Notes: a model not told the origin generated them from the letters alone. 64,000 nucleotides of DNA from an uncultured bacterium (GCA_903857865.1 CAIOGO010000010.1:124001-188000), one strand, 5' to 3'; positions 23,728-35,208 are shown, numbered from the stretch's first letter. A program made the numbers and translations.

Positions 23728-26319
23728 ATGGCCCTTGACAGCATTCGCCGCGCGATCGACTTCCTTCTCGGACAGACGAACGCCCAGCAGCTCCGGCGCT
23801 ACGACGGGGAGCTCGCCCAGGTCAATCGTCTGGCCGACGGCATGGCCGCGCTCAGCGATGTAGAGCTCAAGGCAAAGACGGCCGAGTTCCGCGCGCGTCT
23901 GACCGCTGGCGAGTCGAAGCACGCCGTGCGGCCCGAGGCGTATGCTGTTGCGCGCGAGGTGGCAAAGCGCACCGTCGGTATGCGTCCGTTCGACGTCCAG
24001 ATCGTCGGAGCGTTGGCTCTCGACGAGCATCGCATTGCCGAGATGCAGACGGGAGAAGGGAAGACGCTCGTTGCCACCCTTCCCGCCTACCTCAACGCGC
24101 TGGTGGGGAACGTCCACATCGTCACCGTCAACGACTACCTCGCGAAGCGCGATCGCGAGTGGATGGGGCCGATCTACGAGTTCCTCGGGCTCTCGGTCGG
24201 CCTGTTGCAGGAGGATACGCCGCCTCCGGACCGCCAGATCGCTTATGCGGCCAACATCACGTACGGGACGAACAACCAGTTCGGCTTCGACTACCTGAGG
24301 GACAACATGGTCCTCGCGGCGAACGAGAAAGTGCAGGGATCGCTTGACTTCGCCATCGTCGACGAGATTGACAACATCCTCATCGATGAGGCCCGCACGC
24401 CACTTATCATCTCGGGCTCGACCGCCGATGCCTACGACCTGTACAAGAAATTTGCGTCCCTCGCGCGGCGCTTCCGCCGCGACGAGGACTTCGAGATCGA
24501 CGAGGAATCCAAGCGCCTCACCCTGACCGATGAGGGCATCCACAAGGCGGAGCGTGAACTCGGCGTGGAGAACCTCTTCTCTCCCGACCACGTCGAAACT
24601 CAGCACTACATCGAGAACGCATTGCGCGCGCTCCACATGTTTAAAGTGGAAGAGCAGTACATCGTCAGGGAAGACCGCGTCATGATCGTCGACGAATTCA
24701 CCGGCCGCCTCATGCCCGATCGACGGTACTCGGACGGCCTACATCAGGCGCTGGAGGCGAAAGAGGGTATCACGATCCAGCGCGAGTCGCAGACGCTTGC
24801 CCAGATCACTCTTCAACACTACTTCCAGCTCTACAAGGGACTCTGCGGCATGACAGGAACCGCGAAGACCGAGGAGGAGGAGTTCAAGCAGATCTACGCG
24901 CTCCCGGTCCTCGTCGTCCCGCCCAATCGGCCGCTCCGTCGCGACTCGAAGCCTGACACGTTGTTCCGAACGCGCAAGGCAAAATTCGAAGCGGCCGCCG
25001 ACGAGATCGCTCGTCTCCACGAGCAAGGCCGTCCCGTCCTCATTGGGACGAATTCCATCGACGTGTCGGAGCTGGTCTCCCACCTGCTGAAAGCACGCAA
25101 GCTGCCGCACCATGTCCTGAACGCCAAGTACCACGAGAAGGAGGCTGAGATCGTCGCTCAGGCCGGCCAGCGGGGCATCATCACCGTCGCCACGAACATG
25201 GCGGGCCGCGGCACGGACATCAAGTTGGGCGACGGCGTCGCCGAGCTCGGCGGCCTTCACGTACTGGGCTGCCAGCGGCACGAGTCGCGGCGCATCGACA
25301 ATCAGCTTCTCGGACGGGCAGGACGCCAGGGTGACCCGGGCTCCTCACAATTCTACCTCTCGCTCGAGGATGACCTCCTGCGCGTGTTCGGCGGCGAGAC
25401 GATCGGCGCGGTCATGGATCGCCTCGGGATGAAGGAAGGGGAAGCGATCGAGCACAATCTCCTGACGGGTGCGATCCGCCGCGCGCAGAAGCGCGTGGAA
25501 GGCCGCAACTTCGAGATCCGCAAGCGCCTTCTTGAGTTCGATCTCGTCCTAGCCAAGCAACGCAACGCCATCTACTCGCTGCGAGATCGGTTCCTGCTTC
25601 CGTCCCGCGACGGCGGCCGGCTGCCGGAGACCGCCGAGGCCGACCTGGATCTGTACTTGCACGACCTGTTCGAGGAGTTCGCCGAGCGCCTCATCGCAGC
25701 CCACGCCGGGAAGGCCCGGCCGGCCGGCGAATGGAATCTCGACGGGCTCGCCCGCGAGCTTGCCGTCTTCCAGCCATTCGATGTCGCGTCGCTCGATGGG
25801 ATCGCCCTCTCCGACCTCGTCCCGCGGGCCATCGGCCACCTCGATCAAGCGCTCATCGAGCAGAAGGCGCGCCTCGGCGCCCCCTTCCCCCTCGTCGCCC
25901 GCTACTTGATCCTCACCTCGCTTGACGAGGCGTGGCGCACGCATTTGTACAACCTCGACGACCTCAAGGGCGGCATCGGGTGGACGGCGTTCGGCGGCAC
26001 CGATCCGCTCGTGGCGTTCAAGCGCGAGTCGTTCGTCCTCTTCCAGGAGATGCTCGCACAGACCGCCGAGAAGATCGTACGCATCCTGCTCAATCCTCGA
26101 CTCACGATCGCGCAGGAGGGCGCACCGGATGCAAAGACGGCGCCCACGCGCTCGCTGCGCTTCGAGCGGCCCGACGTGTCTCAGACGGCGCCGACACCAC
26201 GCGCCGAGCAACCCGGGGCAAGGCGCCCGGTGAAGGCCGTCGTCGTTCCGGGACGCAACGACCCGTGCCCGTGCAGCTCCGGTAAGAAGTACAAGAAGTG
26301 CTGCGGACGTCCACAGTAG
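23728..26319 (+). CDS. secA: protein translocase ATPase SecA
   Basis: SecA drives preproteins through SecYEG. The 863-residue protein shows the N-terminal helix, Walker A in MQTGEGKTLVATLPAYLNAL (Lys112), the VDEIDNILIDEARTPLIISG segment, the preprotein cross-linking domain, GMTGTAKTEEEEF, the second nucleotide-binding domain with TNMAGRGTDIKLG and RIDNQLLGRAGRQGDPGSS, the helical scaffold and wing. It ends in a zinc-binding SEC-C tail, CPCSSGKKYKKCCG, needed for SecB or ribosome contacts in other bacteria. Length is usual. There is no Shine-Dalgarno sequence; the transcript appears nearly leaderless. SecG is encoded at 31826-32056. Confidence 0.97.
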   Translation: MALDSIRRAIDFLLGQTNAQQLRRYDGELAQVNRLADGMAALSDVELKAKTAEFRARLTAGESKHAVRPEAYAVAREVAKRTVGMRPFDVQIVGALALDEHRIAEMQTGEGKTLVATLPAYLNALVGNVHIVTVNDYLAKRDREWMGPIYEFLGLSVGLLQEDTPPPDRQIAYAANITYGTNNQFGFDYLRDNMVLAANEKVQGSLDFAIVDEIDNILIDEARTPLIISGSTADAYDLYKKFASLARRFRRDEDFEIDEESKRLTLTDEGIHKAERELGVENLFSPDHVETQHYIENALRALHMFKVEEQYIVREDRVMIVDEFTGRLMPDRRYSDGLHQALEAKEGITIQRESQTLAQITLQHYFQLYKGLCGMTGTAKTEEEEFKQIYALPVLVVPPNRPLRRDSKPDTLFRTRKAKFEAAADEIARLHEQGRPVLIGTNSIDVSELVSHLLKARKLPHHVLNAKYHEKEAEIVAQAGQRGIITVATNMAGRGTDIKLGDGVAELGGLHVLGCQRHESRRIDNQLLGRAGRQGDPGSSQFYLSLEDDLLRVFGGETIGAVMDRLGMKEGEAIEHNLLTGAIRRAQKRVEGRNFEIRKRLLEFDLVLAKQRNAIYSLRDRFLLPSRDGGRLPETAEADLDLYLHDLFEEFAERLIAAHAGKARPAGEWNLDGLARELAVFQPFDVASLDGIALSDLVPRAIGHLDQALIEQKARLGAPFPLVARYLILTSLDEAWRTHLYNLDDLKGGIGWTAFGGTDPLVAFKRESFVLFQEMLAQTAEKIVRILLNPRLTIAQEGAPDAKTAPTRSLRFERPDVSQTAPTPRAEQPGARRPVKAVVVPGRNDPCPCSSGKKYKKCCGRPQ

Positions 26320-26396
26320 GTGGCGCAGAAACGCCCACGAGCCAGCCCTCGGCTCCTCTTTCATCCCGGTTCCCCTCGCAAGCGGATGCCCACGCG

Positions 26397-26425
26397 TTGA
26401 CAAGGAGCGACCGCTTCTCTATGAT
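26397..26425 (+). promoter_or_regulatory. heat-shock operon promoter
   Basis: A consensus TTGACA at 26397-26402, 17 nt, and TATGAT at 26420-26425. This is the best match to the sigma70 consensus in the window, as expected for a repressor-controlled promoter. Confidence 0.8.
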
Positions 26426-26451
26426 TAGCAGACAGAGCTGGGAAGTGCTAA
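26425..26451 (+). promoter_or_regulatory. CIRCE operator for HrcA
   Basis: TTAGCAGAC at 26425-26433, nine bases, AAGTGCTAA at 26443-26451. This matches CIRCE (TTAGCACTC-N9-GAGTGCTAA) at 14 of 18 arm positions. It begins on the last base of the -10 box and covers the transcription start, so HrcA would block initiation of the hrcA-grpE-dnaK-dnaJ operon. Confidence 0.85.
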
Positions 26452-26473
26452 CCGAGAAGGAGGAGCCCCTCGA

Positions 26474-27538
26474 ATGCCGCTCCCGGAGAGGCAACGACTG
26501 ATCCTGAAGGAGGTTGTGGACCGGTACATCCGGCTCCGCGAACCTGTCTCCTCGCGGATGATCCTCGAGGATTACGGGCTCGCCGTCAGTTCCGCCACCG
26601 TACGGAACGACATGAACGACCTCGAACGCCAGGGGTACATTGCCAAGCCCTACTCCTCCTCGGGGCGCATCCCAACGGAGAAGGGATACCGTTTCTTCGT
26701 CGAGTGGCTGCTGGACCTGTCAGAACTGGCCAAGAAGGAGCACTTCGACATCATCGAAACGTTCGAAGCCCGCGTTCTCGACATGGGCGAAGCTATGCGA
26801 CACGCCGCCTTCTTGCTCGGAAGCATGACGCACTACGCAGCGTTCGTCATCCCGCCGCGCCTGGAAGCAGCGTGCCTCGAACGAGTCGTCCTGGCACGGA
26901 TGTCCGACCGCACAGCATTCCTCGTCATCGTCTCCGACACGGGCATCGTCGAGCAGGGACTCATTCCCCTCGAATCCGCCACGACGGAGGCCGAGATCGA
27001 GAGCATGATGCGGACGATCAACCGGACACTGCGGGGTGCGAACCTCGAGGAGGTTCGGCGGATGGCGACCGCCGAGAAGGCCACAGAGGACTGGCACGAA
27101 CGGCCGGAACGCCAAGCCCTGGACATCGTCACCCGGCTTCTCGAGGCGCGGATGGGTCCACGAGGGGTCGTCGATGGCCTCCTGCACCTTCTCGATGCCC
27201 TGCAGGACCTTGTTCCACAGGAGGCAATGGCCAGATTCTCCCGTCTCAGTCGGACAATCCAGGATGAGGAGGCGCTCCCCAGCGCGCTGGAGAGGGCGCG
27301 TGCCGGGCGCCGCGGGATCGTCGTGAATGTCGGCGACCTGCCTCTCGAAGGACTCGAGAACTGGAGCGTCGTGAGCTGCGACTACGGACCGCACAGCGGC
27401 GTCCTTGGCGTGATCGCTCCTATATGGATGGACTACGGACGCGCTATGTCGGCGGTGACGTTCGTGGCTAGCCGCCTCGAGGCTCTGCTCGTGGCCGCGC
27501 GATCTCGAGGACAGGAAGGAAACGCCCATGCTGCCTGA
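26474..27538 (+). CDS. hrcA: heat-inducible transcription repressor HrcA
   Basis: HrcA represses chaperone operons by binding CIRCE. The 354-residue protein has an N-terminal winged helix (PLPERQRLILKEVVDRYI, SSATVRNDMNDLERQGYI, SSGRIPTEKGYRFFVEWLL) followed by the GAF-like dimerisation domain and the C-terminal strand GPHSGVLGVIAPIWMDYGRAMSAV. The ATG at 26474 follows an AAGGAGGAG ribosome-binding site. A CIRCE element lies just upstream, so the operon is self-regulated. It overlaps grpE by 11 nt. Confidence 0.96.
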   Translation: MPLPERQRLILKEVVDRYIRLREPVSSRMILEDYGLAVSSATVRNDMNDLERQGYIAKPYSSSGRIPTEKGYRFFVEWLLDLSELAKKEHFDIIETFEARVLDMGEAMRHAAFLLGSMTHYAAFVIPPRLEAACLERVVLARMSDRTAFLVIVSDTGIVEQGLIPLESATTEAEIESMMRTINRTLRGANLEEVRRMATAEKATEDWHERPERQALDIVTRLLEARMGPRGVVDGLLHLLDALQDLVPQEAMARFSRLSRTIQDEEALPSALERARAGRRGIVVNVGDLPLEGLENWSVVSCDYGPHSGVLGVIAPIWMDYGRAMSAVTFVASRLEALLVAARSRGQEGNAHAA

Positions 27539-28087
27539 AGAGACAAGACAGGACCCGATGGCCGACGCCGCCGCGGCCCAGCCGGACGGGGCGCAGGTCG
27601 TCGAGGTGGACCTCCGTGCCCAATTGGCCGCGAAGGACGATGAGGTCCGTTCGCTCGTCGATCGCTTGAAGCGTCTCCAGGCCGAATTCGAGAACTACCG
27701 GAAGCGGATCCTGCGCGATCTCGCCGCCGCCGAGGAGCGGACGTCCGACCGGGAGATTGTTGCCTTCCTGCCGCTGTACGACAACCTGGCGCGCGCGTTC
27801 TCGGCGTACGCTAGGGATGCAGATGTCGGCGCGTTCGTGTCCGGCACGGAAAGGATCTTCGGTCAGTTCGCACAGCTTCTTGATCAGAAGGGCGTGCGGC
27901 GCATTGCGGCGATGGGGGAGCCATTCGATCCTTCGCTCCATGAGGCCCTTCTATCCATTCACAGTCAGAAAGAGAAGAACGTAATTCTTGAGGAATTCTC
28001 CCCCGGATATGTTCGCGGTGACCGGACTCTGCAACCCAGCACGGTCACGGTAAGCCAAGGTCCGGCGCAGGAAGAGAAGGAGGAACA

Positions 28088-28091
<4 letters not shown>
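27528..28091 (+). CDS. grpE: nucleotide exchange factor GrpE
   Basis: GrpE releases ADP from DnaK. The 187-residue product has a disordered acidic start, a long coiled helix (residues about 25-75, with [19 protein letters not shown]) and a C-terminal beta domain with a family-typical [21 protein letters not shown]. An N-terminal choice between the ATG at 27528 and one at 27558 is open; the first has AGGAAGG upstream. It shares ATGA with dnaK. Confidence 0.95.
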
Positions 28092-29941
<1,850 letters not shown>

Positions 29942-29966
29942 CATCTGCCGATGGTGGGAGGTCGGT

Positions 29967-31076
29967 GTGGCGAAACTAGACTACTACGAGATCCTCGGGG
30001 TTCCGCGCGACGCGATCGAGGCGGACATCAAGAAGGCGTACCGCCAGAAGGCGAAGGAGCTTCACCCCGATCGGAACCCCGAGGATCGCAAGCGCGCCGA
30101 GGAGGAATTCAAGCAAGTCGCCGAGGCCTACGAAGTCCTCTCCGACTCACAGAAGCGCGCGCAGTACGACCGATACGGCCACGCCGGCCCCGATCAGGGC
30201 TTCACGTTCGGCGACACCGACCTCCGCCGCGCCCGCGATGCGTACCGCGAGTTCGGCTTCGGAGGGTTCGACAACCTGTTTGACCTCTTCTTCCGCCAGG
30301 GAGCCCCACAGGGCGCCTCGCCGCGAGCGCGCGGATTCGCGGGCGAGAGCATCGAGTATCGGCTGCGCATCACGCTCGAGGATGCCGCACACGGCACGAA
30401 GATGACGCTGACCGTGCCACGCCTCGTCGCCTGTTCTGTGTGCTCGGGGAGCGGCATGGAGCCGGGTTCCAAGAAACACGCTTGTTCGGCGTGCAAGGGG
30501 CACGGCCAGATCGAGCACCGTCAGCAGAGCTTCCTCGGAAGCTTCGTCAACGTCCGCACGTGCCCCGAGTGCGGAGGGCAGGGCGAGATCGTCGAGAAGC
30601 CGTGCCCCCGCTGCCATGGCCACGCTCGAGTGAAAGAGAAGAGTAAGATCTCCATCTCCGTACCGGCAGGCGTCGATATGGGATCCCGCCTGCGGCTCAG
30701 GGACCAGGGGAATGCCGGCATTGAGGGGGGACCGAACGGCGACCTCTTCATCCTCATCGAGATCATCGCGCATCCGCAGTTCCGCCGCGATGGTCGCGAC
30801 ATCCTCTCCACAATCTCCGCGTCCTACCCACAAGCCGCGTTGGGCAGCAAGCTCAAGGTGCCGACGCTGTGGGGTGAGGAAACGCTCTCGATCCCGGCCG
30901 GCACCCAGCCGGGCAGCGAGTTCCGCCTCCGCGGCAAGGGCATGCCGAGCGTTCATGGAATGAACGGGAAGGGAGATCACATCGTGGAGGTCTCGGTCGA
31001 TGTGCCGACCAAGCTGACATCCAAACAGCGTCAGGCGCTCGAGGAGTTGGCCAAAGCGTTGGATCCGACCCGTTAG
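29967..31076 (+). CDS. dnaJ: chaperone protein DnaJ
   Basis: The start is the GTG at 29967 ([12 protein letters not shown]) with GGGAGG five bases upstream; the longer frame upstream runs inside dnaK. The 369-residue protein is a type I Hsp40: J domain with the HPD motif at about residues 32-34, a Phe/Gly-rich linker ([16 protein letters not shown]), four zinc-finger repeats of the CxxCxGxG type ([24 protein letters not shown], and CPRCHGHA, whose last Gly is Ala), and the C-terminal substrate domains. It closes the HrcA-regulated operon. Confidence 0.96.
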   Translation: MAKLDYYEILGVPRDAIEADIKKAYRQKAKELHPDRNPEDRKRAEEEFKQVAEAYEVLSDSQKRAQYDRYGHAGPDQGFTFGDTDLRRARDAYREFGFGGFDNLFDLFFRQGAPQGASPRARGFAGESIEYRLRITLEDAAHGTKMTLTVPRLVACSVCSGSGMEPGSKKHACSACKGHGQIEHRQQSFLGSFVNVRTCPECGGQGEIVEKPCPRCHGHARVKEKSKISISVPAGVDMGSRLRLRDQGNAGIEGGPNGDLFILIEIIAHPQFRRDGRDILSTISASYPQAALGSKLKVPTLWGEETLSIPAGTQPGSEFRLRGKGMPSVHGMNGKGDHIVEVSVDVPTKLTSKQRQALEELAKALDPTR

Positions 31077-31083
31077 CTCTGAG

Positions 31084-31695
31084 CTAGTAGCTCTCGAGCT
31101 CACCGTCCCTCAACAGGGCCGCGAGGACAGCGACCATCCTCTCGACGGCGCGCCGCCGGTGGCTGATTCGGTTCTTCTCCGCCAAGGGAATCTCGGCCAA
31201 CGTTCGCGCCTCTCCATCGGGCACAAAGAGGGGATCGTAGCCGAATCCGCCATCTCCCGTCAGCCGTTGCGCAATCCTCCCCGACAAGATGCCGGAGGTC
31301 ACGAAGGCTTGCCCATCCGGGAGGCAAAGAGCGGACACCGCGACGAATCGCGCGCGGCGGTCCACCGTTCCGTGAAGCTTGTCGAGCAGAAGGGCGTTGT
31401 TCCTCGCGTAGTCCACGGGCTCGCCGGAGAACCGTGCCGACCTCACGCCGGGCGCCCCGCCGAGGGCGACGACTTCCAGGCCGGCATCCTCGGCTAGAAC
31501 GGGAAGCCCAACCTCAGCGCAGACGCTGCGCGCCTTGAGGAGCGCGTTCTCAAGGAACGTTTCTCCCGTCTCTTCCACGTCCGAGAACCCGAGGTTCGAC
31601 CCCGTCAGGAGATCGAGGCCGCGAACTTGCTGTAGAAGATCCCGCAGTTCGCGAATCTTGCCTTCGTTCTTCGTTCCCAGAAGCAGTCGATTCAT
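31084..31695 (-). CDS. rdgB: dITP/XTP pyrophosphatase (RdgB/HAM1)
   Basis: It hydrolyses non-canonical purine nucleoside triphosphates (ITP, XTP) to monophosphates, cleaning the nucleotide pool. The 203-residue protein has the N-terminal LLGTKNEGKIRELRDLL, the acidic-metal segment LAEDAGLEVVALGGAPGVRSARFSG, the GYDPLFVPDG loop and the NRISHRRRA signature. The usual DDSGL reads EDAGL here. It is convergent with dnaJ, seven bases apart, and lies downstream of secG on the same strand. Confidence 0.94.
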   Translation of the reverse strand: MNRLLLGTKNEGKIRELRDLLQQVRGLDLLTGSNLGFSDVEETGETFLENALLKARSVCAEVGLPVLAEDAGLEVVALGGAPGVRSARFSGEPVDYARNNALLLDKLHGTVDRRARFVAVSALCLPDGQAFVTSGILSGRIAQRLTGDGGFGYDPLFVPDGEARTLAEIPLAEKNRISHRRRAVERMVAVLAALLRDGELESY

Positions 31696-31825
31696 GATCG
31701 CAAGGACGAGGAGAGCGCGTCGGTGGCCGCCACGGTCTCTCCACAGCGGCGCTCTGCACGGACCGGCACGTCAAGACCTCGGAAAGGTAGATCGAGATGC
31801 CGGACGTCAGCTCGTGAGATCTCGT

Positions 31826-32056
31826 CTAGAGAATCGAAAGGAGGAACCCGATCGCCATGAACACGGACGCGAGAACGACCGTGAGCGTCCGCTTCGGATC
31901 CCTGACTTCGTCGCGCCCGAACACGGTGCTCGACATTCCCGATCCGAACGCGCCGCCCATGCCCGAGTGCTCGCTCATCTGCAAGAGGACAATCCCCATC
32001 AGGGCGAGACAATCCGCGAAGAAGAGCACCTCAAGGACAACCTTCAATGCTACCAT
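31826..32056 (-). CDS. secG: preprotein translocase subunit SecG
   Basis: SecG is the small accessory subunit of SecYEG. The 76-residue product starts at the ATG at 32056 and has two hydrophobic helices (residues 3-24 and 56-75) around a loop with the family-typical GIVLLQMSEHSGMGGAFGSGMSSTVFG. Length is normal. A promoter fits at 32088-32116. The 130 nt between its stop and rdgB hold nothing I can identify; many bacteria have a tRNA-Leu after secG, but none is seen here. Confidence 0.93.
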   Translation of the reverse strand: MVALKVVLEVLFFADCLALMGIVLLQMSEHSGMGGAFGSGMSSTVFGRDEVRDPKRTLTVVLASVFMAIGFLLSIL

Positions 32057-32087
32057 GGCACCTCGACCGACCTCCGAATGATGCGCT

Positions 32088-32116
32088 ATTGTAGCGGGTC
32101 CCGCAGTGCGCCTCAA
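32088..32116 (-). promoter_or_regulatory. secG promoter
   Basis: On the minus strand TTGAGG (32116-32111), 17 nt, TACAAT (32093-32088). It diverges from the pyrG promoter 10 nt away. Confidence 0.6.
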
Positions 32117-32125
32117 CAGCCGGGG

Positions 32126-32154
32126 TTGCGCGCCAGAGGACCCTCTCATATGCT
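32126..32154 (+). promoter_or_regulatory. pyrG promoter
   Basis: TTGCGC at 32126-32131, 17 nt, TATGCT at 32149-32154; the leader of about 25 nt includes GAAGGAG before the TTG start. Confidence 0.55.
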
Positions 32155-32184
32155 ATCCCAGCAGCGTGAAGGAGCGGATCTGCG

Positions 32185-33807
32185 TTGCAGAAGTTCATTT
32201 TCGTCACGGGGGGAGTGCTATCCGGGCTCGGAAAGGGCGTCGTCGCAGCCTCCATCGGTCTGCTGTTCAAACTTCAGGGGTACCGCGTTAGCCTTCAGAA
32301 GATCGATCCGTACGTCAACGTCGACGCCGGCACCATGAGTCCGTACGAGCACGGCGAGGTGTTCGTCACGCACGACGGCAAGGAAACGGACCTCGACATC
32401 GGTCGGTACGAGCGATTCGTCAACGAGCGTCTGTCGGCAGCCCACTACATGACGACGGGGCAGGTCTACTGGAACGTCATTCGCCAGGAACGCATCGGCG
32501 CCTTCCTCGGGAAGACGGTCCAGGTCATCCCTCACATCACCGACGAGATCAAACGGCTGATCCGAAAACCCCTTCTCGAGTCCGGAGCGGAGATCGGCGT
32601 CGTAGAGATCGGCGGAACGGTCGGCGACATCGAGAGTCTCCCGTTCCTCGAGGCTGTTCGCCAGATGAAGGACGAACTGCCGGGCGATGACACGTTCTTC
32701 GTCCACCTGACGCTCTTGCCGCACCTGTCCACATCGGATGAGATCAAGACGAAGCCGACCCAGCACAGCGTGAAGGAGTTACGCGGAATCGGAATCCAAC
32801 CGGACGCGATTGTCGCCAGAACCGAGCTCCCACTGCCCGACTCCGTGAAGCAGAAGATCGCGCTCTTCTGCGACGTCCCGCAGGACAACGTCATTGAGGA
32901 CCCTGACCTGCCATCGAGCTACCACGCCCCCATCTGCCTGCACGAGAACGGCCTCACCCGCTGCATCGCCGCCGGGCTGAGGCTGGAGGAGAGAGAACTC
33001 GACCTGTCGGAGTGGGCGAGACGCGTCGACGCAATGACGACGGCGGCGGACCGAGTCCGCATTGGAATTGTCGGCAAGTACGTCGAACTCAAGGATTCGT
33101 ACATCAGCATCCGCGAGTCCTTCACTCACGCCGCGATCGCCGAGGGGGTCGACGTGGCCCTCGAGTGGATCTCGTCCGAAGCGATCGCAGAGCAAGGTGC
33201 GGACAGTCTCCTCCGCAACGTGGACGGGCTTCTCGTGCCTGGGGGATTCGGAGATCGTGGCATCGAGGGCAAGATTCAGGCCGTAGGCTACGTCCGCAAG
33301 CATCAGGTGCCGTGCTTCGGCCTTTGCCTGGGAATGCAGTGCATGGCGATTGAGTTCGCGCGGGACGTTCTCGGGCTCAGGTCGGCGAACAGCAGCGAGT
33401 TCGATCTGGACACGCCCGACCCGGTCATCGCTCTACTCGAGGAACAAGAACGCGTGGTGCAGAAGGGCGGCACGATGCGTCTTGGCGCGTACGAGGCGAC
33501 CCTCCGATCGGGGACAATCAGCCGAGAGAGCTACGGCCAAGACCACATCGTAGAGCGGCACCGCCATCGCTTCGAGTTCAACCCGACCTATCGCGAGCGC
33601 TTCGAGCGCGCCGGGATGCAGATTGCCGGAACGTCCCTCGACGGGAAGTTGGTCGAGATCATCGAACTCCCAAGCCACCCGTGGTTCGTAGGCGTTCAAT
33701 TCCATCCGGAATTCACGTCTCGTTTTCTCTCCCCGCACCCCCTATTCCGCAGTTTCGTCCGCGCATGTCAAAGCTCAAAGCCGTCCTCGCCGCGTTCGTC
33801 GTCGTGA
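32185..33807 (+). CDS. pyrG: CTP synthase
   Basis: CTP synthase aminates UTP with glutamine-derived ammonia. The start codon is a TTG at 32185 with GAAGGAG upstream. The 540-residue protein begins QKFIFVTGGVLSGLGKGVVAASIG (amidoligase P-loop), with VEIGGTVGDIESLPFLEA and the GYRVSLQKIDPYVNVD segment. The class I glutamine amidotransferase domain (from about residue 290) has the nucleophile in CFGLCLGMQ and the HPEF triad end. The last 14 codons (SSKPSSPRSSS) overlap lptC in another frame and look like a read-through tail. Demand for CTP links it loosely with the pyrimidine genes at the right end. Confidence 0.96.
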   Translation: MQKFIFVTGGVLSGLGKGVVAASIGLLFKLQGYRVSLQKIDPYVNVDAGTMSPYEHGEVFVTHDGKETDLDIGRYERFVNERLSAAHYMTTGQVYWNVIRQERIGAFLGKTVQVIPHITDEIKRLIRKPLLESGAEIGVVEIGGTVGDIESLPFLEAVRQMKDELPGDDTFFVHLTLLPHLSTSDEIKTKPTQHSVKELRGIGIQPDAIVARTELPLPDSVKQKIALFCDVPQDNVIEDPDLPSSYHAPICLHENGLTRCIAAGLRLEERELDLSEWARRVDAMTTAADRVRIGIVGKYVELKDSYISIRESFTHAAIAEGVDVALEWISSEAIAEQGADSLLRNVDGLLVPGGFGDRGIEGKIQAVGYVRKHQVPCFGLCLGMQCMAIEFARDVLGLRSANSSEFDLDTPDPVIALLEEQERVVQKGGTMRLGAYEATLRSGTISRESYGQDHIVERHRHRFEFNPTYRERFERAGMQIAGTSLDGKLVEIIELPSHPWFVGVQFHPEFTSRFLSPHPLFRSFVRACQSSKPSSPRSSS

Positions 33808-34511
33808 CGGTGGCCGTCACCTTGCTCTACACGCTGGCCCCACGTCCCACCGCCGACGCCCCGCAACCCACTGAGGCAACAGGACTCGTGATGCGCGGCT
33901 ACGACGACGGCAATGTGACCTGGGAGACCCAGGCCGGACGCGGGCAGATTGACTCCGCCGCCGGCCAACTGACGGGCGTCGTCTTGCGCGTGTTCGACGG
34001 AGCGTCGACTCTCGAGGTTAGCGCAGATCAGCTGGCGCAGGAAGCTGGAAGCGTCACGCTGACCGGAGACGTTCGCGCGGAGACCAAAGAGGGTCTCAGG
34101 ATCTCGTCCGAGCGGATGACGTGGCGTGAGGACGAGCGTGCGCTCGAATCGGCGGCCACACTGCTCACACTACGAGGGGACGAGCTCCGAGCCGACGGGC
34201 TCACGTACAACGCGAGAATTCAGCACGGAACGCTCGTCGGCGTTAGGGCGACTCTGGCGCGCGAAAAGCCTCTCTCCGTGTCGAGCGACGAGGGGGAGAT
34301 CACGCGCGAGGAGATCCGCCTTCTGGGCAACGTTCGGATGACTTCGGAAGACGAGACGCTCCGACCCGACGCACTCGAGGCAACGGCGTCCGGACCAGGT
34401 CTTGCGATGACGGCAGACTCGCTCGTCCTCTCTCCGGACGGACTCACGGCGCGCGGCAACGTGTCGATCGACATCCAGTTCGCACCGCAAGGAGAGGATG
34501 ATGGGGCTTGA
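33765..34511 (+). CDS. lptC: LPS-export periplasmic protein LptC-like
   Basis: The 248-residue protein has one N-terminal membrane anchor (residues 4-23) and a periplasmic repeat of beta strands with the OstA/LptC pattern (GQIDSAAGQLTGVVLRVFDG, ADQLAQEAGSVTLTGDVRAETKEGL, GEITREEIRLLGNVRMTSEDETL, TADSLVLSPDGLTARGNVSI). Such jelly-roll proteins bridge lipopolysaccharide from the inner-membrane LptBFG to LptA. It begins inside pyrG and overlaps lptB by 14 nt, which makes the assignment stronger. lptA, lptF and lptG are not in the window. Confidence 0.85.
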   Translation: MSKLKAVLAAFVVVTVAVTLLYTLAPRPTADAPQPTEATGLVMRGYDDGNVTWETQAGRGQIDSAAGQLTGVVLRVFDGASTLEVSADQLAQEAGSVTLTGDVRAETKEGLRISSERMTWREDERALESAATLLTLRGDELRADGLTYNARIQHGTLVGVRATLAREKPLSVSSDEGEITREEIRLLGNVRMTSEDETLRPDALEATASGPGLAMTADSLVLSPDGLTARGNVSIDIQFAPQGEDDGA

Positions 34512-35208
34512 AGGACGCGAGTTGGTCAAACGGTACGGAGGGCGCGCCGTGGTGGACCGGCTGAGCCTCGTCGTCGAGCCCGGCCAGATCGTGGGCCTCC
34601 TCGGCCCGAACGGTGCCGGCAAGACGACGACGTTCAGCCTCATCATGGGGTTCATGAGCGCCGATCACGGGTCCGTCCTCCTCGATGGCGCGGACATCTC
34701 CAACCTACCGTTCTATCGGCGCGCCCGCCTCGGGATCGGCTACCTGCCGCAGGAGCCGTCCGTGTTTACCAAGGCCACGGTGCGACAGAACCTGGAAATG
34801 GCGCTCGAAGATGCCGCTTCCCCCGCGGCGCACCGGGACCGCCTTCTCGAGGAGTTCCACCTCGCCTCGCTCGCCGATCAACTCGCGGGGTCCCTCTCCT
34901 CGGGAGAGCGGCGACGCCTTGAGATTGCGCGGTCGCTCTCGAAGTCGCCCCGCTACGTTCTCCTCGACGAGCCGTTCTCGGGCATTGATCCGATCTCAAT
35001 CGCCAACTTGCAGGCCGAGATCCGCTCGCTGAAAGAACGCGGCATCGGAATCATCATCACCGACCACAACGTCCGCGATACTCTGACCATCACGGATTTC
35101 GCCTACCTCATCGACCGGGGCAAACAGGTGACAGCAGGGACGCCGCCTCAGGTGGTCGCCGATCCCGCGGCACGTCGTGTCTACTTGGGGGAGACGTTCC
35201 AGCCCTAG
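34498..35208 (+). CDS. lptB: LPS-export ABC transporter ATP-binding protein LptB
   Basis: The 236-residue ATPase has Walker A GPNGAGKTT, the LptB-like LSSGERRRLEIARSL signature, Walker B YVLLDEPFSGIDPIS and the switch ITDHNV. The phrase IGYLPQEPSVFTKATVRQNL is typical of LptB. It powers lipopolysaccharide extraction from the inner membrane. It follows lptC with overlap and ends four bases into the convergent lgt gene. Its presence supports a diderm cell with LPS or an LPS-like glycolipid. Confidence 0.93.
   Translation: MMGLEGRELVKRYGGRAVVDRLSLVVEPGQIVGLLGPNGAGKTTTFSLIMGFMSADHGSVLLDGADISNLPFYRRARLGIGYLPQEPSVFTKATVRQNLEMALEDAASPAAHRDRLLEEFHLASLADQLAGSLSSGERRRLEIARSLSKSPRYVLLDEPFSGIDPISIANLQAEIRSLKERGIGIIITDHNVRDTLTITDFAYLIDRGKQVTAGTPPQVVADPAARRVYLGETFQP

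Noticed and set aside
31696-31825. A tRNA gene between secG and rdgB
   Set aside because: Many bacteria have tRNA-Leu after secG, but no T-loop GTTCAA or clover-leaf pairing is found here.
34498-35208. A branched-chain amino-acid ABC ATPase (LivG/LivF) instead of LptB
   Set aside because: The signature LSSGERRRLEIARSL and coupling to the lptC-like gene fit LptB better.
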